The notes beneath the pieces are model-generated. The model was not told the origin of the DNA, did not search any database, and saw only the letters and a list, made by a program, of their open reading frames with translations. Both the position numbers and the translations under genes were made by a program. 64,000 nucleotides of DNA from Candidatus Kapaibacterium sp. (GTDB lineage: Bacteria > Bacteroidota > Ignavibacteria > Kapaibacteriales > UBA2268), in the NCBI GenBank assembly GCA_023957315.1, contig JAMLHE010000007.1, positions 115,286 to 179,285 on the forward strand. The letters run 5' to 3'. This document shows positions 38,001 through 46,301 of this stretch, piece after piece; positions within the stretch are counted from its first letter, which is position 1; every line of letters starts with the position of its first letter.

Positions 38001-39048
38001 AACCGCCAATTCAATAGCTCCGAAGACTGAAAATTTATTGGTCGAAATTGTAACAAACCCGACTTTCGTTTGTTTATTACATTTAGGAGAAGTGTCAATT
38101 ACAAATAAAGGTGAAGTACGTTCTGATATAAGCGGTTTGACGATTGAAACTGATAATCCGGCAATTATGGCTCGGATTACGGATTTTGTGCCAAAGTCTT
38201 TGGAACCAAACGAAACGGTGAAATACGGCTTTGAATACTATCTCGAACGCAACGTAACAGGCACAATTACAATCAAAATCGAACTTTTCGGAGAGTATGA
38301 AATTGAGCAAAGCTACGAGCTTCAACTTCCTGCAGCTGACGTAACAATTAATCAAAATGAAGATGTAATTTACGACGTTGGTGATACTGTTACTTTCAAA
38401 TTTTCAGGAATTTTCCATAGTGATGCGGACACTCTTGTTTCATTTAAGTTCATTTTAGACCTCAGAAAAGACTTTTTTTTCATAATTGACGAAGAAATTT
38501 TCATAAATATCGAAAAAAATGGAATTATGAATAAGTATTCATTGTATAAAAGCATATTTTTTGATAAATTGGAACTTAATTTTAGTGAAAGATTAATAAA
38601 AGTATCTGAGAATTCAACATGGTCATTTGAAATACGGGCTTTGGGCTTGTTACCACCGGAACAAGAGAAGATTTGGACAATAAAAGTCAATTCTGATGAA
38701 TGTTTCGAGCCTGATGAAAAAAATATTAAGACTAAGTTAAATGATTTGTGTATTTTTGACATGAGGCATGTACAATTTTTGGCGAATTTTCAAGATGTAA
38801 ATATCTACCCAAATCCCGTACACGATGAGATGAAATTGAAGATTTTGACTGATAAGAAAATGGATGATATTACTATAGATATTTCCGATTTATTCGGCAA
38901 CACAAAGTCCTTGGGAACGCTTCCGGCTTTGGACAAAGGTTTGCATGAGCAAATTCTCAGTATCGGTAATTTACAAAGCGGTTCCTACATGCTTCATTTT
39001 AGAAGCGATAGTTTTGAAAAAAATATTATGTTTGTAATCATTAAATAA
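35035..39048 (+). CDS. Giant T9SS-exported protein with IgGFc-binding-like and choice-of-anchor D domains
   Basis: This 1337-residue protein starts at TTG 35035, giving a signal peptide (FTSRIILLFWVLLPLALSSIFAQ). An IgGFc-binding-like N-terminal domain spans about 30-480 (ITAEVPITVYAFSS, SYSVIPVSNWGNEYVA, GSFIKADKPIGVLTGH). It is followed by at least three ASH/choice-of-anchor-D repeats (about 590-1000; GHDFGDVLLGDLPCDSITITN, DWGNRRIGTTNDTTIFIKN, DYDFGDVELYSTQ). A type A T9SS tail ends the protein (IYPNPVHDEMKL, then LQSGSYMLHFRS). It is likely a surface adhesin or structural protein. The next gene, a porin-like barrel, starts 20 bp later and is probably cotranscribed. Confidence 0.85.
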   Translation: MFTSRIILLFWVLLPLALSSIFAQPKLSSYEGLHFFVGFMENESTVAMPDKHLEQYIFITSEYETTVKVKYGQQAAFNVFIPLNEVVNILVPRSMENFNSEVVSKNLIEITAEVPITVYAFSSMKHSSESYSVIPVSNWGNEYVALTLPNDHYNKPTLDSIRDYTPRSSQFMIMAAYDNTLVTYYPKSMTRKLNQVDSAYTVLLNKGECYLVQSWQYMRGQGDLSGSFIKADKPIGVLTGHVRTALAQGFTEQPPDSKDHLIEMLMPVASWGRTFISVPFGTNPNRGDYFKLNTRTKEAKVDIYTSTGSLELKFPPNSNVQELAGLNKPALWIASAPIQLGQFMYRVGDSLETLNYDPAMVILPPAEQYISSIKFLTPGEIFKTADGVKFSNHYVTIVAQNISLETLTLNNNFVENISDIRNQVIPGTDMHWARIEIDPGQHKITCDTGRFSGIIYGVGRFDAYAMVLGSSLRNPYSDDDIFPTLTVTEDCYEVKGTITDEISEKSFGIYYAIVNQNTTNNFSWKIDPIASDAKVITFNAKPIDIFKDGKFVIDFYDKSGNRGTYTKIHNAVKITHPDLIIFNDIGWIDSTCFEHVVTNDGLSPIVINSATLSADSRVELFTDPALPYEILPGGSVLFNICVNPKGETDAILGKIDLEFECEINFSYNFRGDILALEIIATGHDFGDVLLGDLPCDSITITNTSNTPVTITELNSAFNLPQFIVDTAGRLPIVLNPGETVSFQVCFIPTLNAAYEDTVIFRNEYDYYVYGIVKGRGVSPKFDSYIVDWGNRRIGTTNDTTIFIKNTGNTDGVIKFSQFNYNDFNDDNSATLSQLNDVVVPAQDSIEVSFSFLPVQGADYLLEAEYTSDWMLHEPFTIRLKGVPTIPEIETSDYDFGDVELYSTQAANFAAVFSGGNETLTIDSIYVISGDVASFNFNLDGYKDFTLDPNNNLLFDIEFAPIRLGSHEIIFGVLHDANPNNARSVKQFKVTANSIAPKTENLLVEIVTNPTFVCLLHLGEVSITNKGEVRSDISGLTIETDNPAIMARITDFVPKSLEPNETVKYGFEYYLERNVTGTITIKIELFGEYEIEQSYELQLPAADVTINQNEDVIYDVGDTVTFKFSGIFHSDADTLVSFKFILDLRKDFFFIIDEEIFINIEKNGIMNKYSLYKSIFFDKLELNFSERLIKVSENSTWSFEIRALGLLPPEQEKIWTIKVNSDECFEPDEKNIKTKLNDLCIFDMRHVQFLANFQDVNIYPNPVHDEMKLKILTDKKMDDITIDISDLFGNTKSLGTLPALDKGLHEQILSIGNLQSGSYMLHFRSDSFEKNIMFVIIK

Positions 39049-39067
39049 TTAATTTAAGGTGGTCTTT

Positions 39068-39931
39068 ATGAAGTTACGTATTCTACCTGTTCTCTTGATT
39101 TCGGCTGTTTTTTCTACATTGATGGTTTTCGGGCAAAGTGACGAGACAACCCCTATCATGCCTTTCTATGACGAAGCCCCAATCTATATTGGTCCTGTAT
39201 TTGGCTATAATCGTTCAATTCATAGCGTTGATTTGGCATCTTTCGACGAAGCGATTTGCCCAAGATTTACAGACGGGAATGATAACGGTTTTTATGTAGG
39301 GTTCAGTTTCGAGCAACATTTAGGAAAGGATGCTACATTATCTACTTCTTCTTTCATTTTCAGAATTCTATACTCAACTATGCCGGCTTTTATGGAAACG
39401 TCCGAAGCGCCAATCCCTTCATTAATTACTATTGTTGATAGTCAAGGTGACCCTGAAGGTGAGACCATAATCAATTCTTCAACAAGGCATACTCAAGAGG
39501 TAGATTATTCAGTTATATCGGCAGAAGTTTGCTATAAAATCAATCCGATTCCGGGTATGGGATTAGGTTTCACTATTGGACCTACTTTCGACTTTGCTCT
39601 CACTAAGACTCAAGACCAACGCTACGAATTATTAACTCCTCTCGAGGCACAGTTCAGAAGAAATCAAGAAGCTATTGACCAGTTAGGTTATAGGTATATT
39701 GAGGATGATAGAGTAATAGTCATCAAAGAAGGCGATATACCGAATTCAAATGCTTTCCGTCTCGGTATCAAAGCCGGCGTTCAGTATGAAATTTTGGTCA
39801 AAACTTTGACTATTGTTCCGGCAATGTATTATAACTTTGGCGTAACAAATCTTTCGAGCCAAGAAAGCTGGCGTGTAAATGCTTTGCAAGTTGGTGTGGA
39901 TTTGAGATGGGCTGTTAAACTCGGTCTCTAA
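39068..39931 (+). CDS. Outer-membrane beta-barrel protein (porin/OmpA-barrel type)
   Basis: The ATG at 39068 has AAGGTGG upstream and begins a signal peptide (MKLRILPVLLISAVFSTLMVFGQ). The mature chain shows barrel strands: IYIGPVFGYNRSIH, FYVGFSFEQHLG, MGLGFTIGPTFDFAL, FRLGIKAGVQYEIL, IVPAMYYNFGVTNL and VDLRWAVKLGL. A GTG at 39059 is an alternative start of little effect. It lies 20 bp after the giant T9SS gene and before a strong terminator, so it is probably the last gene of that operon and may partner with it. The function is not recognisable. Confidence 0.65.
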   Translation: MKLRILPVLLISAVFSTLMVFGQSDETTPIMPFYDEAPIYIGPVFGYNRSIHSVDLASFDEAICPRFTDGNDNGFYVGFSFEQHLGKDATLSTSSFIFRILYSTMPAFMETSEAPIPSLITIVDSQGDPEGETIINSSTRHTQEVDYSVISAEVCYKINPIPGMGLGFTIGPTFDFALTKTQDQRYELLTPLEAQFRRNQEAIDQLGYRYIEDDRVIVIKEGDIPNSNAFRLGIKAGVQYEILVKTLTIVPAMYYNFGVTNLSSQESWRVNALQVGVDLRWAVKLGL

Positions 39932-39946
39932 TAGTTGAATTTTCAG

Positions 39947-40003
39947 AACCGATTCTCTTGTAAGTTGATAATCCAAACTACAAGATGAATCGGTTATTTT
40001 TTT
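39947..40003 (+). terminator. Rho-independent terminator after the barrel protein gene
   Basis: AACCGATTC (39947-39955) pairs with GAATCGGTT (39987-39995), extended inside by CTTGTA/TACAAG; the T-run follows at 39997-40003. Confidence 0.85.
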
Positions 40004-40025
40004 ATGATTAAATCACGGAGTAGCT

Positions 40026-40526
40026 TTGGAAAGGCTGTGGTCACCTTGGAGAGCCAAATATATTGATTCATTTAAGGAACAAAAGGAACACGACGATGAA
40101 TGTTTCTTTTGCACCGCTGTTAGCGATTCCGAACATGCTCGCGAGCATCTTGTATTGCATAGTTCCAAACATGCAATTGTGATGATGAATAAATTCCCCT
40201 ACAATAATGGTCACCTATTGGTAGCTCCCAAAATTCATACAAATGACTTGCTTTCTTTACCCGATGAAGTTTTTGCTGATGTTTCGTCTCTTACACGAAA
40301 GTGCGTTAGTGTATTGAAGGAAGTTTACTCTCCTCAGGGCTTTAATATTGGGGCAAACCTCGGTAGAGCTGCCGGAGCAGGTGTTCCGTCACATTTGCAT
40401 TATCACGTCTTGCCCCGTTGGAACGGCGATACTAATTTTTTGCTTGTAATTTCCGAAGTGAAAGTGATTTCGGAGGATATCAACGAAACATACGAAAAAT
40501 TGTTCGTACATTGTTCGCGGTGGTAA
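40026..40526 (+). CDS. HIT-family nucleotide hydrolase (AP4A phosphorylase-like)
   Basis: This 166-residue protein has the N-terminus RLWSPWRAKYI and zinc-type Cys residues (CFFC), then the helical HIT core with KFPYNNGHLLVAPKIH and the catalytic histidine triad HLHYHVLPRW. This subgroup, found in Actinobacteria and FCB bacteria, hydrolyses or phosphorolyses dinucleoside polyphosphates (Ap4A). The start is TTG at 40026. It is followed after 3 bp by rsmA, indicating cotranscription. Confidence 0.9.
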   Translation: MERLWSPWRAKYIDSFKEQKEHDDECFFCTAVSDSEHAREHLVLHSSKHAIVMMNKFPYNNGHLLVAPKIHTNDLLSLPDEVFADVSSLTRKCVSVLKEVYSPQGFNIGANLGRAAGAGVPSHLHYHVLPRWNGDTNFLLVISEVKVISEDINETYEKLFVHCSRW

Positions 40527-40529
40527 ACT

Positions 40530-41342
40530 TTGGAAAAGGTAAAGCCCAAAAAATCATTCGGTCAAAATTTCCTTACTGATAAAAATATTTCCCAAAAAAT
40601 CGTATCTCTCCTCGATGTATCCCAAGATGATATTGTCGTCGAAATCGGTCCGGGAATGGGAGCTCTGACTGAAATACTCTTAGAAAATCAAATCAAATTA
40701 GTCGCTGTCGAGCTTGATGAGCATGCTATTTCATATTTACGCGAAAAATTCAAAGCCGATAAATTCCCAAATTTGAAAATCTTGCACCAAAGCATTCTCG
40801 ATTTTGATTTTAATAGAATTTATAAGCAATTTGGGAACAAAAAAATTAGAGTTATCGGCAATATTCCATACAATATATCTACCGAAATTTTGTTTAAATT
40901 GCTTGAAAACAGAGATATTATCAAGAAAATTGTGTTGACTGTGCAAAAGGAAGTTGGGCAACGAATTACGTCGCAAGAAGGAAGCAGAATTTATGGTATC
41001 ACTTCAATTGCTGCATGGATGTTGAGCTCTCCGATGTATCATTTTGATATTGCTTCGGGAAGTTTCTATCCTGCACCAAAGGTTACATCAGGCGTTATTT
41101 CACTTACATTGAATAAGCAAGTTGAGCAAGATTACTACGATGATTTCATGAAATTTGTAAAAACTTTGTTCAATCAACGTCGCAAAATGATTTCAAATTC
41201 CATCAAAAATTATATTTCCAAAGATAGGCTCGCTCAACTCGCTCCTTCGATTGAGCATATTTTGAGCAAACGACCGGAACAGCTTTCGCTAACCGAACTT
41301 GTAAACTTATTTGATAAAATCAGAGAGCAACGCAATGATTGA
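40530..41342 (+). CDS. rsmA: 16S rRNA (adenine1518/1519-N6)-dimethyltransferase RsmA (KsgA)
   Basis: This 270-residue Rossmann methyltransferase has KKSFGQNFLTDKNI, the SAM motif VVEIGPGMGALTEILL, the acidic VELDEHAI and the target-base motif NIPYNIS, followed by QKEVGQRI and a small helical C-terminal domain (LFNQRRKMISNSI). It dimethylates two adenines in helix 45 of 16S rRNA. The start is TTG at 40530, three bases after the HIT gene. The stop overlaps the start of the PAP2 gene (ATGATTGA). Confidence 0.95.
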   Translation: MEKVKPKKSFGQNFLTDKNISQKIVSLLDVSQDDIVVEIGPGMGALTEILLENQIKLVAVELDEHAISYLREKFKADKFPNLKILHQSILDFDFNRIYKQFGNKKIRVIGNIPYNISTEILFKLLENRDIIKKIVLTVQKEVGQRITSQEGSRIYGITSIAAWMLSSPMYHFDIASGSFYPAPKVTSGVISLTLNKQVEQDYYDDFMKFVKTLFNQRRKMISNSIKNYISKDRLAQLAPSIEHILSKRPEQLSLTELVNLFDKIREQRND

Positions 41343-42294
41343 CAAAATCAAAGAGCCGCTACTGCAATTCAATTTGAGAGAAATCCTCAAAATGTCCGAC
41401 ATATATTCCTTGGCAATTTTGTGCATTTATACTGTTCTTGCCATAATTTTTTCTCCGTATATAGATGGCTCAATCACCTTAATTTATATCAACATCATTA
41501 TAATGGCAGGAATAATTTCGATTGCGACTATTGACGAGAAATTCCAAGCCGGCAGATTGTTCATGTTGTTCAGACGCGTTTATATAGCACCTTTGATTTT
41601 CATCATCTACGACCAAATCCAGAATTATATTCCAATGATAAATCCCAATTTGTACGATTTGACTTTGATTGCTTGGGACATGGCTCTTTTTGGTGTCAAT
41701 CCTACCGAATGGATTTATCAATTTGCGTCTCCGGCATTGACCGAATTCATGCAATCGAGTTATATGCTTTACTTTTTTATGCCTTTGGCGCACGGAATTG
41801 AATTGCATCTAAAACGCGAAGACAAAAAATTGGGCGAATTCTCGCGAATAATCTTGTTTGCTTTTTACACGTCATATTTGCTGTATTTCATTATGCCGGC
41901 GATTGGACCACGATTTTTCATTCATGACTTTTTCGCAATGAGTACGGAATTACCCGGTTTGTACCTCACAGAATTTTTCCGCAATGTGGTTAATAGCGGA
42001 GGTGGAATTCCTGCCGGAGCAATGAATCCTGCCGATTATGTCAACCGTGATTGTATGCCGAGCGGGCATACGATGGTTACATTAGTTAATATCTATGTTG
42101 TATTTCGGAATAAGTCAATTTTCCGCTACCCGATTTTAATTTTTGGGCTCTCATTGATTGTGTCAACTGTTTATTTACGCTATCATTACGTGGTGGATGT
42201 AATTGCAGGGGTAATACTTGCAGTAATTGCAATTTACATCGAGCCGAAAGTACGATTATTTGTAAAAGAGAAATTGAACTTCAAAAAAGCCTGA
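41335..42294 (+). CDS. PAP2-superfamily membrane phosphatase (inositol-phosphoceramide synthase-like)
   Basis: This is a 319-residue polytopic protein with about six membrane helices. Start ATG 41335 overlaps the rsmA stop; the frame from 41311 is inside rsmA. PAP2 motifs are CMPSGHTMVTL and YLRYHYVVDVIAG (the H-x3-D pair); a preceding PAIGPRFF matches the Aur1/PAP2_3 subgroup. Members of this group dephosphorylate lipid phosphates or transfer phospho-headgroups to ceramide-like acceptors. Which applies cannot be told from sequence. Its stop abuts the convergent TonB-dependent receptor gene. Confidence 0.82.
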   Translation: MIDKIKEPLLQFNLREILKMSDIYSLAILCIYTVLAIIFSPYIDGSITLIYINIIIMAGIISIATIDEKFQAGRLFMLFRRVYIAPLIFIIYDQIQNYIPMINPNLYDLTLIAWDMALFGVNPTEWIYQFASPALTEFMQSSYMLYFFMPLAHGIELHLKREDKKLGEFSRIILFAFYTSYLLYFIMPAIGPRFFIHDFFAMSTELPGLYLTEFFRNVVNSGGGIPAGAMNPADYVNRDCMPSGHTMVTLVNIYVVFRNKSIFRYPILIFGLSLIVSTVYLRYHYVVDVIAGVILAVIAIYIEPKVRLFVKEKLNFKKA

Positions 42295-44253
42295 TTATTC
42301 CAAAAACGCCCAATTGATACTCATCCTGAAATTTCTTGTCAAATCAGGATACAGAGCGACTTGATGATAATTTGATGATAGTAAATTCATAAATGTGCCT
42401 TTGAAATATGCCGTCCCGATTTTTATTTCGATAAAGGCATCCAATCCATGTGGAGCGAAGCCCGACTCGAAATCCGAATTATAATAAGTCCGGCTCAATG
42501 GCATGTAGGAATAGCTTGAGCCGCCACTCGATGCTTTTAAATCAAGTCCGACTCTCAAAATACTTCTTCCCGGCGAATAAGTGTAGAAGAATCGCACACC
42601 ACCATAGACAAGTGGGAATCTGTCTTTATAATCTCCTGATGCCATTGGATAGCTCCACAATCGCATCAACACAGTGAACGCTTCGCCTACTTTGAAATCA
42701 ATAGTGCTCTGCAAACCCAACATTTCTACGCTACCGGCATTGCTAATGTTAAGCCCGGATAATGTGTCTCTGCCTGTGATTGACACTTGCGTCGCAATGA
42801 AATCGTTGATTCTTTTGCCAAATGCTTTGAGCCTGAAGTTTGTAGATTCTCCAAACTTATGATTAAACAATGCAAATGCAGTATAATGCTCTTCGCTCAG
42901 CAAATTTAATCCTTCGGCAGGGTGGGGAAGACGATTAGCACGCGATACATCAAATTCAAGTGTGCTTCTTTCCGACATTTTCATCAGCAAATTGGCTCCG
43001 ATTGCTACACCCACATTTTCATACAATGTAAACAGCCTTGTACCACCGGAAAGCACTAAATAATCTGAAAGATTGAAAGCCAAATGCCCGAATCCCGCAA
43101 ATGAAACGCCCTTGACTTCACCGTGAATATACGATTCGTCGGCTTGGCGTCTGTCGAAGTATCCCCCGGTTTTGAAATTCATAAATCCGAAAAGCTTTTG
43201 TTCGTATCTGCCCGAAATGCCGTAATAATGAAATCCGTTTGTATAAATTTGGCGACTGGTATCGGCAACTCCGAAACTGAAATTTCTGCCGGACGAGCGC
43301 TCATAATCAGCGTGTGAATAGTACGCAGTCAATGTAACTGCTGAATTTGTCGGAAAAATTTTGGAAAATGAAAGATTCAAATCGTGACGGAAAACTCTCT
43401 CATTCAGCCCGTCGAACAAAGGACGTGAGGATATCTCGTCGTAGTAATCTTGTTCAAAATGTGTATTGATTCCACCGCTGTTTCCGTGACCATGATTTGT
43501 AAAAGTTTCGGTAAAAGTAAATGAAGTCGAATCATCGGGGCTCCAACGCAATAATATTCTCGTATTCCAGGAATTGACCCAAGAGTTGGAAAATCGCCCA
43601 TCAGCATTTACATTCCTAAACCCAAAAGTGAAATTCCATTCGGGATGAAAATTTTGCGAGATAATTCCGTCTGCTGCCAAAAAATCGGCACCACCTTGTG
43701 CAATCCAAATCTTTGTGAAAGGTTTTTGTGTGTTGTGGCGAACTTCTTGAATATTTACAAATACTCCCGGAGAATTATCACCAAAAATAGAAGCCTTCGA
43801 GCCATAGAATATTTCGATACTTTCCAAAAATTCCGGCGCAATTTGCTCAGGATTGAAATTGCCATATCCAACATCAATCATTGGTCTGCCATTCGATGCA
43901 AATGAAATTGCAGACGGCAAACTGCCATCAACCATGAAATGATTGAACAAACCGTAAGAGCCGAGCGAAAGAGGATAGAAATCGCTTTTGCTGCTCAAAA
44001 TATCGCTCAATCCGGTGTAATTAACATATTGGAAATCACGTTTGGTAATGCTTGTAGCCACAGCCGAATCCAGCATGAACATTTTTCCGTGCCTATGGTT
44101 CGGCACTCGTATTATCGAATCACGATAGTCGCGAACATCGGTTGAATCAGCATCCGTCTGTGATTGCAAATTTGGCGATAGTAGAACAAATGCTATTAGC
44201 ATCAGCACTCTTGCATTCCATTTCAATATTTTTTTGCTTGTACTCGAAATCAT
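42295..44253 (-). CDS. TonB-dependent receptor with plug domain
   Basis: This 652-residue outer-membrane protein has a signal peptide (MLIAFVLLSPNLQSQ at about 17-32). The plug domain lies at about 60-170: AVATSITKRDFQYVNYTGLSDILSS, then IAPEFLESIEIFYGSKASIFGDNSPGVFVNI, followed by barrel strands to the C-terminus (LTRNFRMSINWAFLE). No carboxypeptidase-like N-terminal domain or SusD partner is present, so it is not a SusCD-type glycan importer. It is a small receptor (most are 700-1000 residues). A siderophore, vitamin or metal ligand is possible but unknown. Confidence 0.83.
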   Translation of the reverse strand: MISSTSKKILKWNARVLMLIAFVLLSPNLQSQTDADSTDVRDYRDSIIRVPNHRHGKMFMLDSAVATSITKRDFQYVNYTGLSDILSSKSDFYPLSLGSYGLFNHFMVDGSLPSAISFASNGRPMIDVGYGNFNPEQIAPEFLESIEIFYGSKASIFGDNSPGVFVNIQEVRHNTQKPFTKIWIAQGGADFLAADGIISQNFHPEWNFTFGFRNVNADGRFSNSWVNSWNTRILLRWSPDDSTSFTFTETFTNHGHGNSGGINTHFEQDYYDEISSRPLFDGLNERVFRHDLNLSFSKIFPTNSAVTLTAYYSHADYERSSGRNFSFGVADTSRQIYTNGFHYYGISGRYEQKLFGFMNFKTGGYFDRRQADESYIHGEVKGVSFAGFGHLAFNLSDYLVLSGGTRLFTLYENVGVAIGANLLMKMSERSTLEFDVSRANRLPHPAEGLNLLSEEHYTAFALFNHKFGESTNFRLKAFGKRINDFIATQVSITGRDTLSGLNISNAGSVEMLGLQSTIDFKVGEAFTVLMRLWSYPMASGDYKDRFPLVYGGVRFFYTYSPGRSILRVGLDLKASSGGSSYSYMPLSRTYYNSDFESGFAPHGLDAFIEIKIGTAYFKGTFMNLLSSNYHQVALYPDLTRNFRMSINWAFLE

Positions 44254-44320
44254 TTACAAAGATAATAAACTATATTCAAGCATAATAGACGTACTCGAAT
44301 ATAAAAAACATCTTTACAAA

Positions 44321-45385
44321 TTATGCTAAAAGTTTTATCCGACTGAAAATATAATCGAGACTCTCTTTTTTTAGTATTGCTTTGAAATACTGTGTGTCTT
44401 TAAATTGCTTGCTCTTCACGTTGTCATAGTTCAAATATCGTTTACTTTTGTTCGAATCAAACCAATACACCAAATGAATCTTCCCTTTTTTGATTTCGAG
44501 AGCCGTCATTCCGCGTTTGCCAATGCCGGCTCCCGAATTGAATAAGCATGGAACAAGCAATTCATCGCCGTAAATTCCGCTTTTCAGAAAATAATTTTCG
44601 CCATTTTGACGAAGGTTATCGAATTCTGTTCGCAACTGTGAAATTTTATGCGTGATGAACTCTTTGTTCTCTTCAGCCGTTTTGTGCAATAATCGTAGAT
44701 ATTTTTCAATCAGCATGTTGAGTGCATCAATTTTCGACATTGATTCGAAAAGTGGTCTGTGAGTATGTCCGATAATAGATATAATCTTCTTTTCGGCTGA
44801 AAAATTATAGGCACGAATTTCTGTTTTGAATTTTTTTATGCTATTAATCGAAACAGTGTTATTGTGAATTCCCAAAGGAGTAACAATATATTTAATCAAA
44901 TATAAGCTCAAAAGGTTGAATGTCTCTATGAAATTTGAAATTTGGTGCCCGTGATAAATAAAAATATCATTATCCTTGTATTTCAATTTTAAACCTTGGA
45001 GAATTTTTCTGTTAATCTCCGGTTTGCGTTGTTTATAGAGCAGGTAATCATGATTGCCGACAATTTTATACAAATTCCCTTTTCTGTTGAATTCGTTGAA
45101 GATTTCAAACAAATCGCTCCAAGATTTGGCGATTGTATTGATGTCGAATCTGTATAAATCCTCGATATCACCGTTTAAAATTAATTTATAACCTTTTTCG
45201 AGATAATGTTCTCTCAGCACTTTGATGAAAAGCTCCGAATTATGCAAGAAATCGTCCTTCCTGCCACGATTTCCAAGATGAAAGTCGCTGAAGATTACAA
45301 ATTTATCCGTGTCAGTAATTTCAATCTGTTCTACTCTATTGTAAAGCCGCTCTAATATACGCGAATAATGAATTTCATTTTTCAT
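44321..45385 (-). CDS. Calcineurin-like metallophosphoesterase, last gene of the sugar-acid operon
   Basis: This 354-residue enzyme has the full two-metal set: FSDFHLGNRGRKDDF, LNGDIEDLY, KIVGNHDYL, IYHGHQ and IGHTHRP. It resembles UDP-2,3-diacylglucosamine hydrolase (LpxH/LpxG) superfamily members but has a helical insertion (about 215-260) and a C-terminal extension of about 60 residues. The start lies 7 bp after the neuB stop, so it is cotranscribed. It may be the phosphatase for a phosphorylated sugar-acid intermediate or act in lipid A; the operon context favours the first, by inference. Confidence 0.85.
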   Translation of the reverse strand: MKNEIHYSRILERLYNRVEQIEITDTDKFVIFSDFHLGNRGRKDDFLHNSELFIKVLREHYLEKGYKLILNGDIEDLYRFDINTIAKSWSDLFEIFNEFNRKGNLYKIVGNHDYLLYKQRKPEINRKILQGLKLKYKDNDIFIYHGHQISNFIETFNLLSLYLIKYIVTPLGIHNNTVSINSIKKFKTEIRAYNFSAEKKIISIIGHTHRPLFESMSKIDALNMLIEKYLRLLHKTAEENKEFITHKISQLRTEFDNLRQNGENYFLKSGIYGDELLVPCLFNSGAGIGKRGMTALEIKKGKIHLVYWFDSNKSKRYLNYDNVKSKQFKDTQYFKAILKKESLDYIFSRIKLLA

Positions 45386-45392
45386 AAAGTGC

Positions 45393-46277
45393 TTAGTTAA
45401 CCCTTCTCAGCTTAATTCTCGAGGACATCTCGCTTTCATAAACTCTTTTAACGCCATCACCCAAAGCTTGCTCGATGTCGCGAATATTTTGGACAAGCCT
45501 GATGAAGCCACCGATTTCGACGGATGCGGCTTGGTCTGTGCCCCACATTGAGCGGTCTAATGTGATATGTCGCTCCACGAAATTCGCTCCCAAAGTTACT
45601 GCAGCCCAAGTCGGTGAAAGCCCAACTTCATGTCCCGAGTAACCAATTGGCGTATTTGGGTAATTTTCACGATATGCTTTGATTACATTCAAGTTCAATT
45701 CCGACACTTTACATGGGTAAGTAGAAGTGGCATGAGCAACCATCAATTTTTCAAATCCCATTAAATTAATTGTGGTTTCAATTTCTTCAATTGTTGACAT
45801 TCCTGTAGAAATCATCACAGGTTTGCCGGTTGCTTTTGTTCTCATAATTAGCTCGTGGTCAGTCAGACATGCAGAGGGAACCTTAAAAAATGGCACATCA
45901 TATTGATTGATGAAATCAACTGCTGATTCATCCCAACACGATGCAAGCCATGAGATACCATGCGATTTGCAGAATTTATCAATCTCGTCATATTCATCAA
46001 TGCCGAATTCGACCTTATGGCGATAATCAATGTAGGTCATTCTGCCCCAAGGAGTGTCGCGTTCGATATTCCATTGGTCTTTCGGAACGCATAGTTCAGG
46101 AGTGCGTTTTTGGAATTTAACGGCATCAACGCCCGCTGCCGAAGCTCCTGCTATCATCTTTTTCGCTAATTCCACCGAACCATTGTGGTTGATTCCGATT
46201 TCGGCTATTACATATGCCGGAAATCCATCGCCGATGCTTTTTTCACCGACATTTACAAATCTTTCTGTATTACTCAT
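45393..46277 (-). CDS. NeuB-family sugar-acid synthase lacking the SAF domain
   Basis: This 294-residue TIM-barrel enzyme condenses PEP with an aldose to give an ulosonic acid. NeuB motifs seen are YVIAEIGINHNGSVELAKKMI, VDAVKFQKRTP, FFKVPSACLTDHELI, KPVMISTGMSTIEEIE, HATSTYPC and YSGHE, ending FVERHITLDRSMWGTDQAASVE. Standard NeuB/SpsE proteins run to about 350 residues with a C-terminal antifreeze-like SAF domain covering the neighbouring active site; here the protein stops right after the barrel. The gene sits 24 bp after the SDR gene. The substrate is probably a transketolase/aminotransferase-derived sugar, not ManNAc (inferred). Confidence 0.88.
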   Translation of the reverse strand: MSNTERFVNVGEKSIGDGFPAYVIAEIGINHNGSVELAKKMIAGASAAGVDAVKFQKRTPELCVPKDQWNIERDTPWGRMTYIDYRHKVEFGIDEYDEIDKFCKSHGISWLASCWDESAVDFINQYDVPFFKVPSACLTDHELIMRTKATGKPVMISTGMSTIEEIETTINLMGFEKLMVAHATSTYPCKVSELNLNVIKAYRENYPNTPIGYSGHEVGLSPTWAAVTLGANFVERHITLDRSMWGTDQAASVEIGGFIRLVQNIRDIEQALGDGVKRVYESEMSSRIKLRRVN

Positions 46278-46301
46278 TTTATATCCTTATAATTAATTAG
46301 T

